DNA of 38,807 bases from contig JBGVMW010000311.1 of NCBI GenBank assembly GCA_045125095.1, positions 1 through 38,807 on the forward strand, in the 5' to 3' direction. Made by a program: the position numbers and the translations under genes. Source of the DNA: JBGVMW01 sp045125095. GTDB taxonomy: Bacteria; Bacillota; Clostridia; Lachnospirales; Lachnospiraceae. A model generated the notes under the pieces. It ran no database searches, was not told the origin of the DNA, and worked only from the letters and a program-made list of their open reading frames with translations. Position 1 is the stretch's first letter; each line of letters opens with the position of its first letter. Below, in pieces: positions 8,987-18,665 of the stretch.

Positions 8987-9919
8987 TTATTCAAGAACCA
9001 TTTTGGCTCCACCGTAAATTCCAGCATCATTGCCAAGTGTTGCCAATGCAAACTGTACACCTGCACAGCCATGGAATACATGCTCTTTAAATCCTTCTTT
9101 TATATAATCTAACAGTACCTCGCCCGCTTTTGACACACCGCCACCAATAACGATAACCTCCGGATCTACCACTGCACATACATTTGCAATCGCTCCACCT
9201 AAATATTTGCCAAACTGGGTTGCTACTTGTTTTGCTACTTCATCGCCAGCCTTTACTGCATCAAATACATCCTTTGCAGTAATGTCATCTTTTCTCAATA
9301 CAGAAGGTGTGTCACAGCCTGCTACTATTTTCTTTGCCACACGTACAACGCCGGTTGCAGATGCATACTGCTCTAAGCAACCCTGATTGCCACATCCGCA
9401 GCAATCGGTTTCTTCATCTTCCACATGAAGGTGACCTACTTCACCACCTGCTCCGTGGTAGCCTGTTACAATGCTTCCATTGATGATGATACCACCACCA
9501 ACTCCGGTTCCTAATGTAAACATAACTACATTAGATGCACCTTCGCCGCCACCTTTCCACATTTCTCCAAGAGCAGCTACATTGGCATCATTGCCTGCTT
9601 TCACTTTCAGTCCTGTTAAATCAGAAAGAATCTGCGAAACCGGTACTTTTTCATTCCAACCTAAATTGACGGCTTTATTAACAACACCATCACGACCTAC
9701 CGGTCCTGGTACACCAAGCCCAATTCCTAATACTTGTTCTTTTGCAATCTGCTTTTCTTCCATTTTTGACAGAACTGCTTCTGCCACATCTTCTAAAATC
9801 TTGTTTTCTTTGGAACGTGTTGGAATCTCCCATTTATCAATCACAATTCCTGCTTCATTAAATAAACCAAGCTTTACTGTAGTTCCTCCTACGTCTGCTC
9901 CAAAACAATACTGTACCAT
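8987..9919 (-). CDS. ROK-family glucokinase
   Basis: Cytoplasmic sugar kinase of 310 residues. The N-terminal phosphate-binding motif is GADVGGTTVKLGLF. The ROK zinc site follows as GHLHVEDEE then CCGCGNQGCLEQYAS, with His and three Cys in place. A second GGGVS adenosine motif is near the C-terminus. The family phosphorylates glucose or related hexoses with ATP; length and motifs match the glucokinases of Clostridia and Bacillus. It starts 23 bases after hprK stops, so the two probably form an operon joining sugar entry to carbon catabolite control. AGGAGA precedes the ATG. Confidence 0.9.
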   Translation of the reverse strand: MVQYCFGADVGGTTVKLGLFNEAGIVIDKWEIPTRSKENKILEDVAEAVLSKMEEKQIAKEQVLGIGLGVPGPVGRDGVVNKAVNLGWNEKVPVSQILSDLTGLKVKAGNDANVAALGEMWKGGGEGASNVVMFTLGTGVGGGIIINGSIVTGYHGAGGEVGHLHVEDEETDCCGCGNQGCLEQYASATGVVRVAKKIVAGCDTPSVLRKDDITAKDVFDAVKAGDEVAKQVATQFGKYLGGAIANVCAVVDPEVIVIGGGVSKAGEVLLDYIKEGFKEHVFHGCAGVQFALATLGNDAGIYGGAKMVLE

Positions 9920-9942
9920 AATTTTTCTCCTAACTCTATATA

Positions 9943-10872
9943 TTATCTACGGCCTTTCGCCAGATTTTCCTGTACTCTCTTATACAACTCCTGTGCTGCA
10001 TTGTATCCCATTTTCTTCTGTCTGTAATTGATAGCTGCTGATTCACAGATAATCGCCAAATTACGTCCCGGACGAATCGGAATCGAATGACATACTACTT
10101 TATTTCCTAAGAATTCTGTGTATTCTTCTTCCAGACCAAGACGGTCATATTCTTTATCTTTGTTCCAGTCCTCTAACTTGATAACCAAATCAATGGAATG
10201 CGTTTCTTCTACACTCTCAACACCAAACAGTGTCTTTACATCGATAATACCAATACCACGAAGTTCGATAAAATGTCTTGTGATATCTGGTGCGGAACCG
10301 ATAAGGGTATCATCACTGACCTTACGAATCTCTACCACGTCATCGGTAACGAGACGATGTCCTCTCTTAATCAACTCTAACGCTGCTTCGCTCTTACCAA
10401 TACCACTTTCACCCATAATCAAAACACCTTCACCGCATACGTCAACCAGTACGCCGTGAATGGAAATCATTGGTGCCAACTCAACTTTCAGCCAACGGAT
10501 AATCTCTGCCATAAAAGAAGATGTTGTCTTATCTGATAATAGAATCGGAACACCTTCCTCTACCGCCATTCGTAACATATCTTCATCCGGTTCTGATGAA
10601 TTACAATAAATCACACACGGAACATGATATTCCAGAAAACGCTTGTACACCTGTAATTTACGTTCTCTGGTGCAGGACTGTAAATATGTGTACTCCACAT
10701 ATCCAATAATCTGCACACGTTCGGAATCAAAATGATCAAAATATCCGGTTAACTGCAACGCCGGACGATTGATATCGGGCAAATTCACCTGAATGTCATC
10801 TACATTTACTTCAGGGGTTAGGTTTTTCAAGTTCATTTTATCTATGATTTTCTGTAATTTTACACTCTCCAT
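9943..10872 (-). CDS. hprK: HPr kinase/phosphorylase
   Basis: 309 residues, the normal length for the family. The N-terminal regulatory domain covers about 1-130. The kinase domain has the Walker A loop GESGIGKSE, followed by LIKRGHRLVTDDVVEI and the HprK signature region (IELRGIGIIDVKTLFG). It phosphorylates HPr on Ser46 under glycolytic conditions and reverses this by phosphorolysis, the central switch of CcpA-dependent catabolite repression in Firmicutes. The ATG at 10872 follows AGGAGAGG. The downstream glucokinase gene fits this role. Confidence 0.95.
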   Translation of the reverse strand: MESVKLQKIIDKMNLKNLTPEVNVDDIQVNLPDINRPALQLTGYFDHFDSERVQIIGYVEYTYLQSCTRERKLQVYKRFLEYHVPCVIYCNSSEPDEDMLRMAVEEGVPILLSDKTTSSFMAEIIRWLKVELAPMISIHGVLVDVCGEGVLIMGESGIGKSEAALELIKRGHRLVTDDVVEIRKVSDDTLIGSAPDITRHFIELRGIGIIDVKTLFGVESVEETHSIDLVIKLEDWNKDKEYDRLGLEEEYTEFLGNKVVCHSIPIRPGRNLAIICESAAINYRQKKMGYNAAQELYKRVQENLAKGRR

Positions 10873-11167
10873 ACTCCTACCTCTCCTTCTTTGTCCGTGG
10901 GGTTCTCATTTTTAACAAAAACGCCCACATAATTTTTTGCATGCAATGCGCAATACCTATGAATACTTTAACATAATCAAACATGCTTTTCAACCGAAAA
11001 TTGTGCATATTTACTATATTTTTTCCATTCAACACCATTCTACTTGCGAAACTCTTGCGCCGAGTGCGGTCGCTTGCGACATACTACACTTCGCGCGAGT
11101 GCGCATCCTATTTTATATACCAGGAAATTACTTTCTACAATAAACCGTTGTTATTGTAGTAGTAGAT
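10873..11167. other. Gene-free stretch upstream of hprK
   Basis: AT-rich with one unusually GC-rich patch at about 11048-11104 (repeated CGAGTGCG/GCGAGTGCGC and CGCTTGCG words). No convincing open frame and no strong promoter were identified. Confidence 0.4.
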
Positions 11168-11326
11168 AATTGCAAAACGTCGGCACTTAGGCTGTGTATT
11201 TTACATCCTTAGTGTCCGCTACGTTTGAAGGGAGCGAGAGCGCGTCAAATATAGACTATGTAGTAAGCAGGTATTTGCCACAAACAATTCTGACAATTTA
11301 CGAATGGTCCTCACTTTCGCAATTGC
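11168..11326. repeat. Palindromic intergenic repeat, copy B (left arm deleted)
   Basis: It is bounded by AATTGCAAAACG and CTTTCGCAATT. The interior matches copies A and C from GGCACTTAGG to the right end. Compared with the 26279-26516 copy, the first arm of about 78 bp is missing, so the terminal repeat joins directly to ACGTCGGCAC. Confidence 0.85.
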
Positions 11327-11367
11327 CATTTTCCTAGTATAGAAAAAAGGATTACTTTCGCAATCCT

Positions 11368-11979
11368 TTACAATGTCACAATCTGTTTTCGTAGCTCCAA
11401 CATTTTACCGTCAAAATCCGCAACCACACCTGCATAATTTCGCAATGTCTTAGCCACCATTGCTGCCTCCTCGCTATCTTTTTTGTAACGCAATTGGTGG
11501 TCTAACTCTGCCCAAAAATTCATCGCTACTGTACGTAACTGCAATTCTACCTTTATCCATTGCACAGCATCCCTCATATATACCGGAATTTCCATCTGTA
11601 TATGAATGCTTCGATAGCCGGATTTCTTTGGAGACTTTATGTAATCCTTTATTTTTCGTATCTTAATATCGGAAAAACCATAAAGCATTTCTACTATCCC
11701 ATACAAATCATCCTGATATAAGCAAATCCCGCGAACCCCAAATACATCATGAATATGCCCCTCTATATGTTCCATCGTTGGTTCTAAAGATTTTCTCTTT
11801 AACTTCCCTTGTATGCTTTCCATAGATTTTATCCGGCTTTCCATCGCCACGATGACCCTTCTGCCGCATTTTTCGCTCATTCTGACATTTATTGCCTGTA
11901 GCCTTGCCAACAAAAAACAGATGACATACTCTCCACTTGCCAAGTACGCATCCCACGCGATTTCATTGAAATCTCCCAT
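11368..11979 (-). CDS. Small alarmone synthetase (RelA/SpoT-domain GTP pyrophosphokinase)
   Basis: 203 residues, with only the ppGpp synthetase domain: no HD hydrolase, TGS or ACT part, as in YjbM/YwaC-type enzymes. Family landmarks are DVFGVRGICLY, the KDYIKSPKKSGYRSIHI substrate loop and the VELQLRT...MNFWAELDHQLRYK region bearing the Glu/Gln and Tyr contacts. It would transfer pyrophosphate from ATP to GDP or GTP. The ATG at 11979 follows GGGGA. It stands alone between a repeat and the end of the CRISPR array. Confidence 0.88.
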   Translation of the reverse strand: MGDFNEIAWDAYLASGEYVICFLLARLQAINVRMSEKCGRRVIVAMESRIKSMESIQGKLKRKSLEPTMEHIEGHIHDVFGVRGICLYQDDLYGIVEMLYGFSDIKIRKIKDYIKSPKKSGYRSIHIQMEIPVYMRDAVQWIKVELQLRTVAMNFWAELDHQLRYKKDSEEAAMVAKTLRNYAGVVADFDGKMLELRKQIVTL

Positions 11980-12187
11980 ACTCTTTTCCCCACTTTACAT
12001 TTACTTGCTTTCCACACCATATAATTGGCAGATAAATGCCATAACATTTTTACGTGCCTAAATATTAGTATATGCAAAGGATTCTCTTTTATGATATCTA
12101 AGTCATGGGAAGTTTGCAATTCAAATAATTACCGTTTCTAGTATTTTAATGCTTCGTCAGTACATGTTTTTCACTTTCTTTGTTCCA
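11980..12187. other. Gene-free stretch between alarmone synthetase and CRISPR trailer
   Basis: AT-rich; I see no gene or strong signal apart from the presumed minus-strand promoter of the alarmone synthetase, which I could not place securely. Confidence 0.4.
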
Positions 12188-14187
12188 ATTGTGTTGCATT
12201 TCTGGTTATATTTAAATCCTGTGAGTCCAAAACTTGCCATTCACAACATACACTTTTATGTTCCACTCTGGTTACATTTAAATACCCATGCTAATGCTAT
12301 GTCTATACATGTTCCAACATTTATATTCCACTCTGGTTACATTTAAATGGTAGCGTGTATACGTCAAGCGTGAAAACGCTACAGATTTACATTCCACTCT
12401 GGTTACATTTAAATTGTTGTCATATCCTCATAGGCTTTCTTTCCGTATGAATTTACATTCCACTCTGGTTACATTTAAATTTGTACTGGCTATTAACCTA
12501 CGCCTTTTCATTTATTAATTTACATTCCACTCTGGTTACATTTAAATTGAAAAATAATGGAGATTGTAGATCAATTTTTAGATATTTACATTCCACTCTG
12601 GTTACATTTAAATGGGGAGAACATATCACTAGTCAAAATATTGCACATATTTACATTCCACTCTGGTTACATTTAAATTAGATACTCTTTTTTAATAGTT
12701 GCTTACAGCTTTTATTTACATTCCACTCTGGTTACATTTAAATGCGGTTTCTTTTTAGAAATTGACTTATTAAATGTATTTACATTCCACTCTGGTTACA
12801 TTTAAATGAAAAGCTGGTGACGCTATCGTAAGAACAGGAAATAATTTACATTCCACTCTGGTTACATTTAAATTGGTGTTGCGATTTTAGCTTTGTTTTT
12901 TATCTTTAATTTACATTCCACTCTGGTTACATTTAAATGGCATGAGCAGATTAGTAAAGTTGTAACATAATCCTATTTACATTCCACTCTGGTTACATTT
13001 AAATAATTTATACACAAGAATATGGTCATGAAGTAATGCGATTTACATTCCACTCTGGTTACATTTAAATCCAGCCTTTCAGCGTTCCCGACCATTAGAT
13101 GATAGTATTTACATTCCACTCTGGTTACATTTAAATCGGAACAAGTACCGGTTTCTCCACTTCTACTACCGGATTTACATTCCACTCTGGTTACATTTAA
13201 ATAAACGCTATGTTGCAAATGAACTACAATTCTGTGATATTTACATTCCACTCTGGTTACATTTAAATTGCGTATTAATTCCAGCTTTGATTTCAGAAAT
13301 GGTATTTACATTCCACTCTGGTTACATTTAAATGTATTAGCAGTGCTGGTGGGATTGATAGTATTCTTATTTACATTCCACTCTGGTTACATTTAAATGT
13401 TAATAATTTGCAACAAGTATCTGTCGTTAGCAAATTTACATTCCACTCTGGTTACATTTAAATCAGCAAATTCAAGTTCTTCGAATGTCCAAACTCCTGA
13501 TTTACATTCCACTCTGGTTACATTTAAATGTTGTTGAATTGAATGATTTTTCTTTTTCCTTTTGTATTTACATTCCACTCTGGTTACATTTAAATAAAGC
13601 TTTCAGCATTTTTAAAATTTACACCATATGAATTTACATTCCACTCTGGTTACATTTAAATCTGACCCGGATAATGATAAAGATTATGTTGTAAAAATAT
13701 TTACATTCCACTCTGGTTACATTTAAATCCCTGTGCATTTTCGCTCTGCGGTGCAACAATGCTATTTACATTCCACTCTGGTTACATTTAAATTTAGGCA
13801 ATGTGAATGTTGAAAGCAGTAATGTAATATTTACATTCCACTCTGGTTACATTTAAATAATGTACCAGCGAAGTAATGTGAATGAGCAGGGAAATTTACA
13901 TTCCACTCTGGTTACATTTAAATCGGCAGTTGAGGAATTAATTTCTGCTGTGTTTGGCGAATTTACATTCCACTCTGGTTACATTTAAATCTAAGTCAAG
14001 TACTGCTAAGTCAAGTACTGCTAACAGATTTACATTCCACTCTGGTTACATTTAAATATAACGTGAATAATGGAATTAATTCTGTGAATCGATTTACATT
14101 CCACTCTGGTTACATTTAAATGCAATAACAATAACAATTTGAAAATAAAACTCATTCATTTACATTCCACTCTGGTTACATTTAAAT
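12188..14187 (-). CRISPR. Type I-B CRISPR array, 31 repeats and 30 spacers
   Basis: Thirty-base repeats, on the plus strand beginning ATTTACATTCCACTC and ending TGGTTACATTTAAAT, alternate with spacers of 34-37 bp. Twenty-eight are identical. The unit at 12319 has one change, the one at 12254 three, and the one at 12188 about nine, so the trailer is at the low-coordinate end. The crRNA is read on the minus strand: the repeat there ends GGAATGTAAAT, giving an 8-nt 5' handle AUGUAAAU after Cas6 cleavage, as usual for type I-B. cas2 lies upstream. Examples of clean repeats start at 12385, 12451, 12518, 12584, 13041, 13500, 13961 and 14158. Confidence 0.98.
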
Positions 14188-14366
14188 CCGCCGACCACCA
14201 ACACACCTATTAACCGGCTTTAAAGTGGCATTTTTGTCGACCTCAAAAAATACATATTCAGTTTCTATCCCTCTACAACTCTAACCCTTACTTTGTATAC
14301 AGATGATTCCTGAGAAAAAAAGGCTTGTCGATATCCGGTGTTTTTTACACTATGTAAGGTCGACAA
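14188..14366 (-). promoter_or_regulatory. CRISPR leader
   Basis: 179 bp between the cas2 stop and the first repeat, on the side of the intact repeats. The word TTGTCGA/TCGACAA occurs three times: at 14234-14240 and 14325-14331 in one orientation and at about 14360-14366 in the other. The outer pair forms a 9-bp inverted repeat, TGTCGACCT (14235-14243) and AGGTCGACA (14357-14365). A TATACA at about 14296-14301 could be a minus-strand -10, without a clear -35. Confidence 0.7.
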
Positions 14367-14645
14367 TTAAAGAAAGTTGCTTGTCTTGTCTTCCTGCGTA
14401 CCCCATAACTCTTTTGCCAGCCATTTTTCATTTCTACTTGAAAATACGATTACGGAATCTAATTCCTTTCGAATAAGAGGTTCTAACTCTTTTCGTAATC
14501 GGTATAAAGCCGATTCCTTAATATTACCTTCAAAGACAGAATTTTGTATATGGACTAAGTACTTTTTACAAATCTTAAATATCTTTGGAAGATTCTTTTT
14601 CCCTTGTTCATCCACTACAATATCATACACCAAAATCACATACAT
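14367..14645 (-). CDS. cas2: CRISPR-associated endoribonuclease Cas2
   Basis: 92-residue ferredoxin-fold protein that bridges Cas1 dimers in the spacer-integration complex. The N-terminal strand MYVILVYDI contains the conserved Asp, and the C-terminal strand SVIVFSSRN matches the family. The ATG at 14645 gives the canonical N-terminus; a TTG six bases earlier is possible. It lies 95 bases downstream of cas1, at the end of the cas operon. Confidence 0.94.
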   Translation of the reverse strand: MYVILVYDIVVDEQGKKNLPKIFKICKKYLVHIQNSVFEGNIKESALYRLRKELEPLIRKELDSVIVFSSRNEKWLAKELWGTQEDKTSNFL

Positions 14646-14740
14646 ATGCAATCACTCATTTCTATATTCTATTTTAGAAAATTTACCATCTATATATCAA
14701 TTACCATAATAAATATCACGGCAAATTCCACAACATACGC

Positions 14741-15733
14741 TTACCACCAGATTTCAAATCCCTCATATTCTTTCTCACCTATCAGATGCTTTATCAGCTT
14801 GTATAATTCAAGCCGAATCAGATATTGGTACGACACATTTTTTCCCAAATCCTTGTGCTTAATAGTCGTTGACAAGCGTTCATCCAATTCACTCACGATA
14901 GTCTGTGACGCTGTTTTCGTCAGTTGCAATCCATTTAATCCATCCGTAAAGCTTCGCTTCGTAATTTGTTTTTTGTTAAGCAGTGAAAACAGTAAACGAT
15001 CGCCTATCAATGGCTTAAATACTTCTGCAATATCCAGCGCCAGTGAAAAACGCCGATTACCCGGTTCATGCAAGTAACTAATGGTCGGATTTAACTGCGT
15101 CTTATAGATCTCAGAAAGTACCTTTGTATACACCAAAGAATTCATAAAGGAAATCAAACTGTTCATTTCATTATCAGGTGGGTGCATCACTCTTTTTTCA
15201 AACTTTAAATCCTGATCTATGATTGTATCCCAAGCCTTATAATATTCTCTCCTTATATTGCCCTCTACACCCATTAATTCTTGAATAGATTGCGTCTGCA
15301 AAATATGTTTTCGATGAGATGCAATCACATTCATTTCGTTCTGTACGTCTTTTCCTCTGCCATTATAGTAACGCAAATTTCTAAAAATATTAGCAGAAGC
15401 CGCCAGAATAATCTTCTGAGCAATTTCTAAACGCTTATCCGGATTCATATATGCTACGGTCTGTTGCACCAGAAGTTGCCCGGATAAAAGCTGTTCTTTT
15501 GGATAAAAACTTCCTGTATAAAACTGATAATAATTAAAAAAATGCATAGCAATTCCATACTTGGAAATCAAGTTTAAAAATGCTGTGTTAAATGTCATTT
15601 CAGACATTACATAAATATCATTAATATCCTCTATTGGTAAATCACGTTTTTCTCCTTCGGCATTTTTAAATACTAATGTATTATCTTTTCTTGACAACGT
15701 TCCATCTGAATATACATAAAAACTTCTTGACAT
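14741..15733 (-). CDS. cas1: CRISPR-associated integrase Cas1 (type I-B)
   Basis: 330 residues, the normal Cas1b length. The N-terminal beta domain begins SFYVYSDGTLSR. The all-helical domain shows the metal-binding Glu in PPDNEMNSLISF, His in YLHEPGNRRFSL and the acidic pair in LALDIAEVFKP. It catalyses insertion of new spacers with Cas2; Cas4 next to it trims the substrate and selects the PAM. AAGGGGAAAG precedes the ATG at 15733. Confidence 0.96.
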   Translation of the reverse strand: MSRSFYVYSDGTLSRKDNTLVFKNAEGEKRDLPIEDINDIYVMSEMTFNTAFLNLISKYGIAMHFFNYYQFYTGSFYPKEQLLSGQLLVQQTVAYMNPDKRLEIAQKIILAASANIFRNLRYYNGRGKDVQNEMNVIASHRKHILQTQSIQELMGVEGNIRREYYKAWDTIIDQDLKFEKRVMHPPDNEMNSLISFMNSLVYTKVLSEIYKTQLNPTISYLHEPGNRRFSLALDIAEVFKPLIGDRLLFSLLNKKQITKRSFTDGLNGLQLTKTASQTIVSELDERLSTTIKHKDLGKNVSYQYLIRLELYKLIKHLIGEKEYEGFEIWW

Positions 15734-15766
15734 ATCTTTCCCCTTATTTTTTACAAGTACCTACGC

Positions 15767-16261
15767 TTAGATATAACACAAATCATAGTACGCGCACTTT
15801 TTACAAATTCCCTTTTTTTCTAACAGTGGCGGAAATGGTTGGTGGATAATCTGCTTTATATCCTCCAGCACACGCTCTAATTGCTTACAATCTGCATCTG
15901 TCAATTCCACTGCAATACTTTGTTTCAACAGAGGATAATCTATTTTTCCTGTCATATCTTCTACTCCTCGTTTTCGCAAATAGTAGAGATAATATTTCAC
16001 CTGCCAGATACCTGCATCCTCTATTTTTCGGCTTTTCTTCACCTCATGCAGCACTCCATAATTTCTGATAAAGTCAATATTAATTACACCATCAATTTGA
16101 ATATGCTTATCATCCCTTGCATATGAAGTTTCATCTAATGCCTTTCCCAGACTAACATTTTCGTCATTTTGCTCCATCTGCAAATCATGCGAAAAATACC
16201 ATAATTTACGCTTACAAACATAGTAATAGTACACCATCATTCCTGATATTCGTTCTTCCAT
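15767..16261 (-). CDS. cas4: CRISPR-associated exonuclease Cas4
   Basis: 164 residues. The first iron-sulfur Cys is in YYVCKRKLWYF, and three more close the protein (GICKKCAYYDLC), the usual 1+3 pattern for a [4Fe-4S] cluster. The RecB-type nuclease core shows an Asp in INIDFI and the EVK motif in VLHEVKKSRK. It processes prespacers for Cas1-Cas2. The start at 16261 is preferred over an ATG 90 bases earlier, which would overlap the end of cas3: GGGAG precedes it and the spacing to cas3 becomes 10 bases. Confidence 0.94.
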   Translation of the reverse strand: MEERISGMMVYYYYVCKRKLWYFSHDLQMEQNDENVSLGKALDETSYARDDKHIQIDGVINIDFIRNYGVLHEVKKSRKIEDAGIWQVKYYLYYLRKRGVEDMTGKIDYPLLKQSIAVELTDADCKQLERVLEDIKQIIHQPFPPLLEKKGICKKCAYYDLCYI

Positions 16262-16271
16262 ATGCACTCCC

Positions 16272-18557
16272 TTATACAAACATCCCTGCTTGGGATTGCC
16301 CACATTCCTGTTCCACTTGCTCCATGCCTGCAAATCCAAGTTCTTCATCATATAAACATCTCATTACAGGAATTTCCTCATAACGACTCAAACGTACACT
16401 TGTCACTTTGTAAGAAGCCTTATTTTTTGTATCATAATACTGGCTAACTGAAACACAATACTGGCGAATCTGATTCATAGCTTGTAAACGTTCTCCCCAG
16501 GAAATATTGTCACTTGCTATGATTTCTTCCCACGCCTGAATAGATGCCTTGTTTTCTTCATATACAACTTCTGGAATAATTTCAACAGATGCAATATTTC
16601 TCAATTTACTTTCATCCGGTGTTTTCAAATAGGCATACAGATTCTCAATATATTGATAGGTACTGTCGTATCGAATACGATACTCCGATGTTGCCAAGTT
16701 TTCGTCCGATAAATATTCCAATATCAATGCATTCTTTTTTGCCTCTGTCAAAACGCCTGACATCTCACGAACTGCCTGTCTTGATAGTTCATAAATCGTT
16801 TCATCCACAAATTTATGTTTCTTTGCATTTCCCTGAAGCACTGTATAGATAAAACAATTCGGCTCATCCACAAGCTTTTTTCCCTTTCTATTACAACGAC
16901 CTAAACGCTGAAACAGCGAGAAAAGATCCATGAGTTCTGTAACCAAATAGTCAAAATCAATATCCAAACTTGCCTCTACTACAGAGGTACTAATCCAAAT
17001 TTCATTTACTTCTAAAAGTTCTCCCTTATTATCAAAGGTTTGTCCCGTTTTTAAAATAGCTGCTTCCTTCTCTTTTCTGTGTTCCTTTGTAAATTTGCTA
17101 TGTAATAAATGAATGGAAACTGCTTCTTCATTGTCCATACAGATATTATGCAAATCCTGATACATATGTTGTGCTGTGTCAATACTGTTACAAATCACAA
17201 GCAACTTATTTTTGCTTTTTCTTTTCTTACATATATTCCAGTGTTCCCATACCTTTTCCGCCGTCAAAACCTCGTCATACACAGTAACATGATGTCTAAC
17301 CATCCCTTCACATGAAAAATCAGCCTCTTTGAAATCCCCATTCAAAGATTCTGCAATCTTTGTTTTTGCAAAAGGCGGAAGTGTTGCTGTAACAACTGCA
17401 ATTTTGCCTCCCATATCATGTATCAGCTTCATTCCATAGACTAAATATGCAAGCAGTTCTGGATCGTACATTTGAATTTCATCAATAATAACTCCAGAAT
17501 AAAAAAGCGTTGCGAGCTTATATTCATATCCCGGATATTTATAAACAAAATCAAATATCTGGTCTAAGGTACATATTGTAAGAGGCAATGACATCTGTCT
17601 GCTCTTGCTGCAATAAGAGAAAAAATTCTCCTCCTGCTGTTCATAGAATCCTTTTCCCATATAGTAGGATTGCATATCGGAATGTAGCAATCCAATCTTA
17701 TTTTGTACATCCGTTTCCACAATTTCCTCCGCAATCCGGTCATACATGGCATTGATGGCAGTACGCAATGGCAATACAAAAAATCCTTTCCGATTCCCAA
17801 GCCATAACAAACCTGCTTCCGTTTTACCCATACCTGTAGGTGCTGTTACTATCAAATTTTTCTCTCTATTTGCCAGACAAAATTGCTGCAAAGAATTCCA
17901 TGTATAGCCTTTCTTTTGTAATTTTTCTGATAAAAATATTTGAAGCTTCTTCTCTAGAAAATCATTTTTGATTTCACAAGGTATGCCTGCACTGGCACTG
18001 TAATCACATTTATGCAAAAAACCTTTTAGTTTAATTGCAGAACCATGAATACTTTGAATAAACTGCCTGATTTCCCCTGCATATTCCTCTGCCAAATTCC
18101 AAGCCATCGGTTCTACGCAATTAGAAAATTCCTCTAAGGCTTCTCGTATTCTATCTTCTTCTCCGTACATAAAATCTAATGGATTTACATTCCGATAATG
18201 ATGATACAAAACTACAAATACTGCCATTAGATAATCTTCTTCTGTTTCAAATATATCTTTTGGTAAAAAATATACAGATAGTATCTGGTGGTAGATTTCT
18301 TTGTCTGGATTATATTTATATTTGCGACTCAATCTTGTCTGAAATTCTTTATTTAATTTTCCATAATCGTGGTATTCACAGACTTGTAGAAGCATTTGAT
18401 ATAAATGCAAATCATTGATATAACCATTCTTGAATAAATACTCAGCTCTTTCTTTTAACCTATCTGTATGCTCTCTGATAGTTTCATTTTCTTTTGCTTT
18501 TCGCATACATAAGCAGTTCTCTAAATCGCTATTTTTTACTACTGTTCTTTCATCCAT
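16272..18557 (-). CDS. cas3: CRISPR-associated helicase-nuclease Cas3
   Basis: 761 residues with both activities in one chain. The N-terminal HD nuclease has HD at 63-64 (EYHDYGKLN) and a preceding EHTDRL. The SF2 helicase follows: Walker A APTGMGKTE near 240, DEIQ box (VIIDEIQMYD), VTATLPP, SVVEASLDIDFDYL, and the arginine-finger motif QRLGRCNRKG. It is recruited by Cascade to unwind and degrade target DNA. AGAGGG precedes the ATG at 18557. It is separated from cas5 by 108 bases containing a stem-loop and a perfect palindrome. Confidence 0.96.
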   Translation of the reverse strand: MDERTVVKNSDLENCLCMRKAKENETIREHTDRLKERAEYLFKNGYINDLHLYQMLLQVCEYHDYGKLNKEFQTRLSRKYKYNPDKEIYHQILSVYFLPKDIFETEEDYLMAVFVVLYHHYRNVNPLDFMYGEEDRIREALEEFSNCVEPMAWNLAEEYAGEIRQFIQSIHGSAIKLKGFLHKCDYSASAGIPCEIKNDFLEKKLQIFLSEKLQKKGYTWNSLQQFCLANREKNLIVTAPTGMGKTEAGLLWLGNRKGFFVLPLRTAINAMYDRIAEEIVETDVQNKIGLLHSDMQSYYMGKGFYEQQEENFFSYCSKSRQMSLPLTICTLDQIFDFVYKYPGYEYKLATLFYSGVIIDEIQMYDPELLAYLVYGMKLIHDMGGKIAVVTATLPPFAKTKIAESLNGDFKEADFSCEGMVRHHVTVYDEVLTAEKVWEHWNICKKRKSKNKLLVICNSIDTAQHMYQDLHNICMDNEEAVSIHLLHSKFTKEHRKEKEAAILKTGQTFDNKGELLEVNEIWISTSVVEASLDIDFDYLVTELMDLFSLFQRLGRCNRKGKKLVDEPNCFIYTVLQGNAKKHKFVDETIYELSRQAVREMSGVLTEAKKNALILEYLSDENLATSEYRIRYDSTYQYIENLYAYLKTPDESKLRNIASVEIIPEVVYEENKASIQAWEEIIASDNISWGERLQAMNQIRQYCVSVSQYYDTKNKASYKVTSVRLSRYEEIPVMRCLYDEELGFAGMEQVEQECGQSQAGMFV

Positions 18558-18573
18558 ATTTCCCTCTTATTCT

Positions 18574-18630
18574 GTTGCTCGAGCAACCTATCAAACCGGA
18601 GGAATTTGTGCCATAACACAAAATTCCTCC
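18574..18630 (-). promoter_or_regulatory. Palindrome and stem-loop in the cas5-cas3 gap
   Basis: GTTGCTCGAGCAAC (18574-18587) is a perfect 14-bp palindrome just upstream of the cas3 start. GGAGGAATTTGTG (18598-18610) and CACAAAATTCCTCC (18617-18630) form a stem of about 13 bp with a small loop. No T run follows on the minus strand, so RNA processing, partial attenuation or an operator is as likely as a terminator. Confidence 0.5.
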
Positions 18631-18665
18631 ATTATCCCTTATCTTTTATTTCATATACTATTTCT

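Noticed and set aside
9471..10031. 186-codon frame antisense to glucokinase and hprK
   Set aside because: It spans two well-supported genes on the opposite strand and has a proline/serine-rich artefact composition.
11048..11104. GC-rich patch with CGAGTGCG words as a second CRISPR or RNA gene
   Set aside because: Only imperfect short words, no regular spacing and no clear fold.
12973..13578. Open frames of 61-92 codons on the minus strand with a recurring LNVTRVECK segment
   Set aside because: They are translations of the CRISPR repeats and spacers; the repeated peptide is the repeat unit.
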